A stretch of 7,917 nucleotides of DNA, taken from contig JAHRFV010000111.1 of assembly GCA_019084435.1 (NCBI GenBank), positions 1 through 7,917 on the forward strand. The letters run 5' to 3'. The translations under genes and the position numbers were made by a program. This DNA is from Dethiosulfatibacter sp. (GTDB lineage: Bacteria; Bacillota_A; Clostridia; Tissierellales; Dethiosulfatibacteraceae). A model generated the notes under the pieces. The model did no database searches and had not been told where the DNA came from. It saw only the letters and a program-made list of their open reading frames with translations. Positions within the stretch are counted from its first letter, which is position 1, and every line of letters starts with the position of its first letter. Positions 6,823 to 7,917 of the stretch are shown here, one piece after another.

Positions 6823-7740
6823 ATGGCTGCTAATATTTTTAAGAAATTTACAGAAGGATTATCGAAAACAAAAAATGATCTAACAGACAAGCTGGATAAT
6901 CTGTTCAAATTACATAGCAAAATTGACGACGATTTGTTGGATGAGTTGGAAGAAATCTTGATCACATCAGATATGGGCATAGAATCAACTATGGATATCA
7001 TCAACAAGCTTCGAAAAACAGTCAAGGATGAGAAGTTAAAGGATCATCAGAGTATCTTGTCAGCGTTGAAGCAACATCTGAAGGAAGCCATCATGGAAGG
7101 TGAAACCTTTGATGACAGCACACTTGAAACGCCTATGATTATTTTGATAGTTGGTGTTAACGGAGTTGGAAAAACGACAACCATAGGCAAGCTGGCTCAC
7201 CGATATCAATCAATGGGGAAAAAGGTTCTGGTAGCAGCGGCTGACACTTTCAGAGCTGCAGCAATCGATCAGCTCCAAATATGGTGCGAGAGAGCAAGGG
7301 TTGATATTATAGCGAACAAGGAAGGCAGTGACCCAGCTGCAGTCATATTTGATTCTATTCAGGCTGCTAAAGCAAGAGGAACCGATATTCTGATCTGTGA
7401 CACAGCAGGTAGATTGCACAACAAGAAAAATCTGATGAATGAACTGAATAAAATATTTAGGGTAGTAGAAAAAGAGTATGACGAAAAACACAAGCAAGTC
7501 TATCTGGTGCTGGATGCCACTACCGGTCAGAATGGCATCATTCAGGCGAAAACCTTTAAAGAGGTGGCGAAAATAGATGGCATTATTCTAACAAAGCTGG
7601 ATGGAACAGCTAAAGGTGGTATTATAATTCCTGTGCAAAAGGAGTTGAAAGTGCCGGTTAAATATGTAGGGTTGGGTGAGAAACTGGATGACCTGCAGTT
7701 ATTTGATCCCAATAATTTTGTAGATGCTATTTTTGAATAA
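6823..7740 (+). CDS. ftsY: Signal recognition particle receptor FtsY
   Basis: FtsY is the GTPase that docks the signal recognition particle (Ffh plus 4.5S/scRNA) at the membrane so that nascent membrane proteins reach SecYEG. The 305-residue product is the short Gram-positive form. It has a basic amphipathic N-terminal helix (FKKFTEGLSKTKNDL) instead of a long acidic domain, then an N helical bundle (about 20-95) and the G domain. The GTPase motifs are GVNGVGKTTT (111-120), DTFRAAA (141-147), DTAGR (193-197) and TKLDGTAKGG (257-266), with a closing GLGE block (283-286). Pro270, just after the TAKGG loop, differs from the residue I expect there, but the fold looks intact. The ribosome binding site AGGAGGT (6813-6819) overlaps the smc stop TAG (6812-6814), so ftsY is almost certainly co-transcribed with smc. 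The usual clostridial followers ylxM and ffh do not appear in the remaining 177 bases. Confidence 0.97.
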   Translation: MAANIFKKFTEGLSKTKNDLTDKLDNLFKLHSKIDDDLLDELEEILITSDMGIESTMDIINKLRKTVKDEKLKDHQSILSALKQHLKEAIMEGETFDDSTLETPMIILIVGVNGVGKTTTIGKLAHRYQSMGKKVLVAAADTFRAAAIDQLQIWCERARVDIIANKEGSDPAAVIFDSIQAAKARGTDILICDTAGRLHNKKNLMNELNKIFRVVEKEYDEKHKQVYLVLDATTGQNGIIQAKTFKEVAKIDGIILTKLDGTAKGGIIIPVQKELKVPVKYVGLGEKLDDLQLFDPNNFVDAIFE

Positions 7741-7746
7741 AATAGC
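7726..7746 (+). terminator. Weak hairpin at the ftsY stop, possible terminator
   Basis: GCTATTTT (7726-7733) pairs with AAAATAGC (7739-7746) across a 5-nt loop, with the ftsY stop TAA (7738-7740) inside. The stem is 8 bp and AT-rich. The sequence after it (AAATAAAATTTTG) has only a four-T run at a distance, so efficient termination is doubtful. Confidence 0.3.
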
Positions 7747-7917
7747 AAATAAAATTTTGTTAAATATAGATACATGTATGTCAAGCAATTTTAAAAATGT
7801 CTCCGAATAATAAAAGTATAAGCACCGGACATAACAGTTGGATGCTTATTGACTAATGCAGAACTTTTCCACTGATGCCAGATAAACGATGGCATCACAA
7901 ATCGTGCCTTGTATGAG
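7747..7917. other. Unassigned region downstream of ftsY
   Basis: No gene can be named here. Bases 7741-7800 are very AT-rich (11 G/C of 60), while 7851-7917 are less so (29 of 67), as if a different unit begins near 7800. Two small hairpins are visible. ATAAGCA (7818-7824) pairs with TGCTTAT (7843-7849), extended by CC/GG across a bulged A. TGATGCCA (7873-7880) pairs with TGGCATCA (7890-7897) around a 9-nt loop. On the minus strand an open frame enters from the window edge at 7916 and ends at TAA (7793-7791). Its 41 residues include IWHQWKSSALVNKHPTVMSG and do not match a family I recognise. A second minus-strand frame is open from 7917 to a stop at 7846-7848. The region could hold the end of a convergent gene, an insertion-element remnant or a structured RNA. 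Confidence 0.3.

Noticed and set aside
7770..7779. 10-bp palindrome ATACATGTAT as an operator
   Set aside because: A single short palindrome in very AT-rich DNA is likely by chance, and no gene start follows it.
7756..7784. Minus-strand promoter with TTGACA (7784-7779)
   Set aside because: At 16-18 base spacing there is no -10 hexamer, and it would only transcribe antisense to ftsY.

Overview
The window is a housekeeping chromosomal segment from a low-GC Gram-positive bacterium, most likely of class Clostridia. The evidence is AT-rich DNA, strong purine-rich ribosome binding sites, a short FtsY without the long acidic N-terminal domain of proteobacteria, and the gene order rpmF - plsX - acpP - rnc - radical SAM (Elp3-like) - smc - ftsY. 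That order is typical of Clostridia. In Bacillus subtilis, fabD and fabG lie between plsX and acpP, and the radical SAM gene is missing between rnc and smc. All recognisable genes lie on the + strand.

Layout: bases 1-56 are the 3' end of rpmF (ribosomal protein bL32), followed by an intrinsic terminator (61-97). A good sigma-A-type promoter (96-124) then starts a new unit of plsX (154-1155) and acpP (1155-1394), which overlap by one base. The acpP stop codon lies inside a second intrinsic terminator (1384-1412). Immediately after it comes a long imperfect inverted repeat with 22-nt arms (1413-1464), ending directly against the ribosome binding site of rnc (1476-2177). The remaining genes are tightly packed. 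rnc overlaps the radical SAM gene (2170-3270) by 8 bases, and that gene overlaps smc (3245-6814) by 26 bases. The smc stop codon lies within the ribosome binding site of ftsY (6823-7740). The last 177 bases have no identifiable gene: an AT-rich spacer is followed by a less AT-rich stretch with two small hairpins and an open frame on the minus strand.

Together the genes cover linked growth functions. PlsX makes acyl phosphate from acyl-ACP for phospholipid synthesis, and AcpP is its acyl carrier. RNase III processes double-stranded RNA. Smc organises and helps segregate the chromosome. FtsY is the membrane receptor of the signal recognition particle. The Elp3-like radical SAM protein is the only member without a settled role.

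I found no previously undescribed multi-gene system. The points most worth checking are the long hairpin in the rnc leader (possible RNase III self-regulation or a dispersed repeat), the Elp3-like protein that lacks an acetyltransferase domain, and the unassigned 3' tail.
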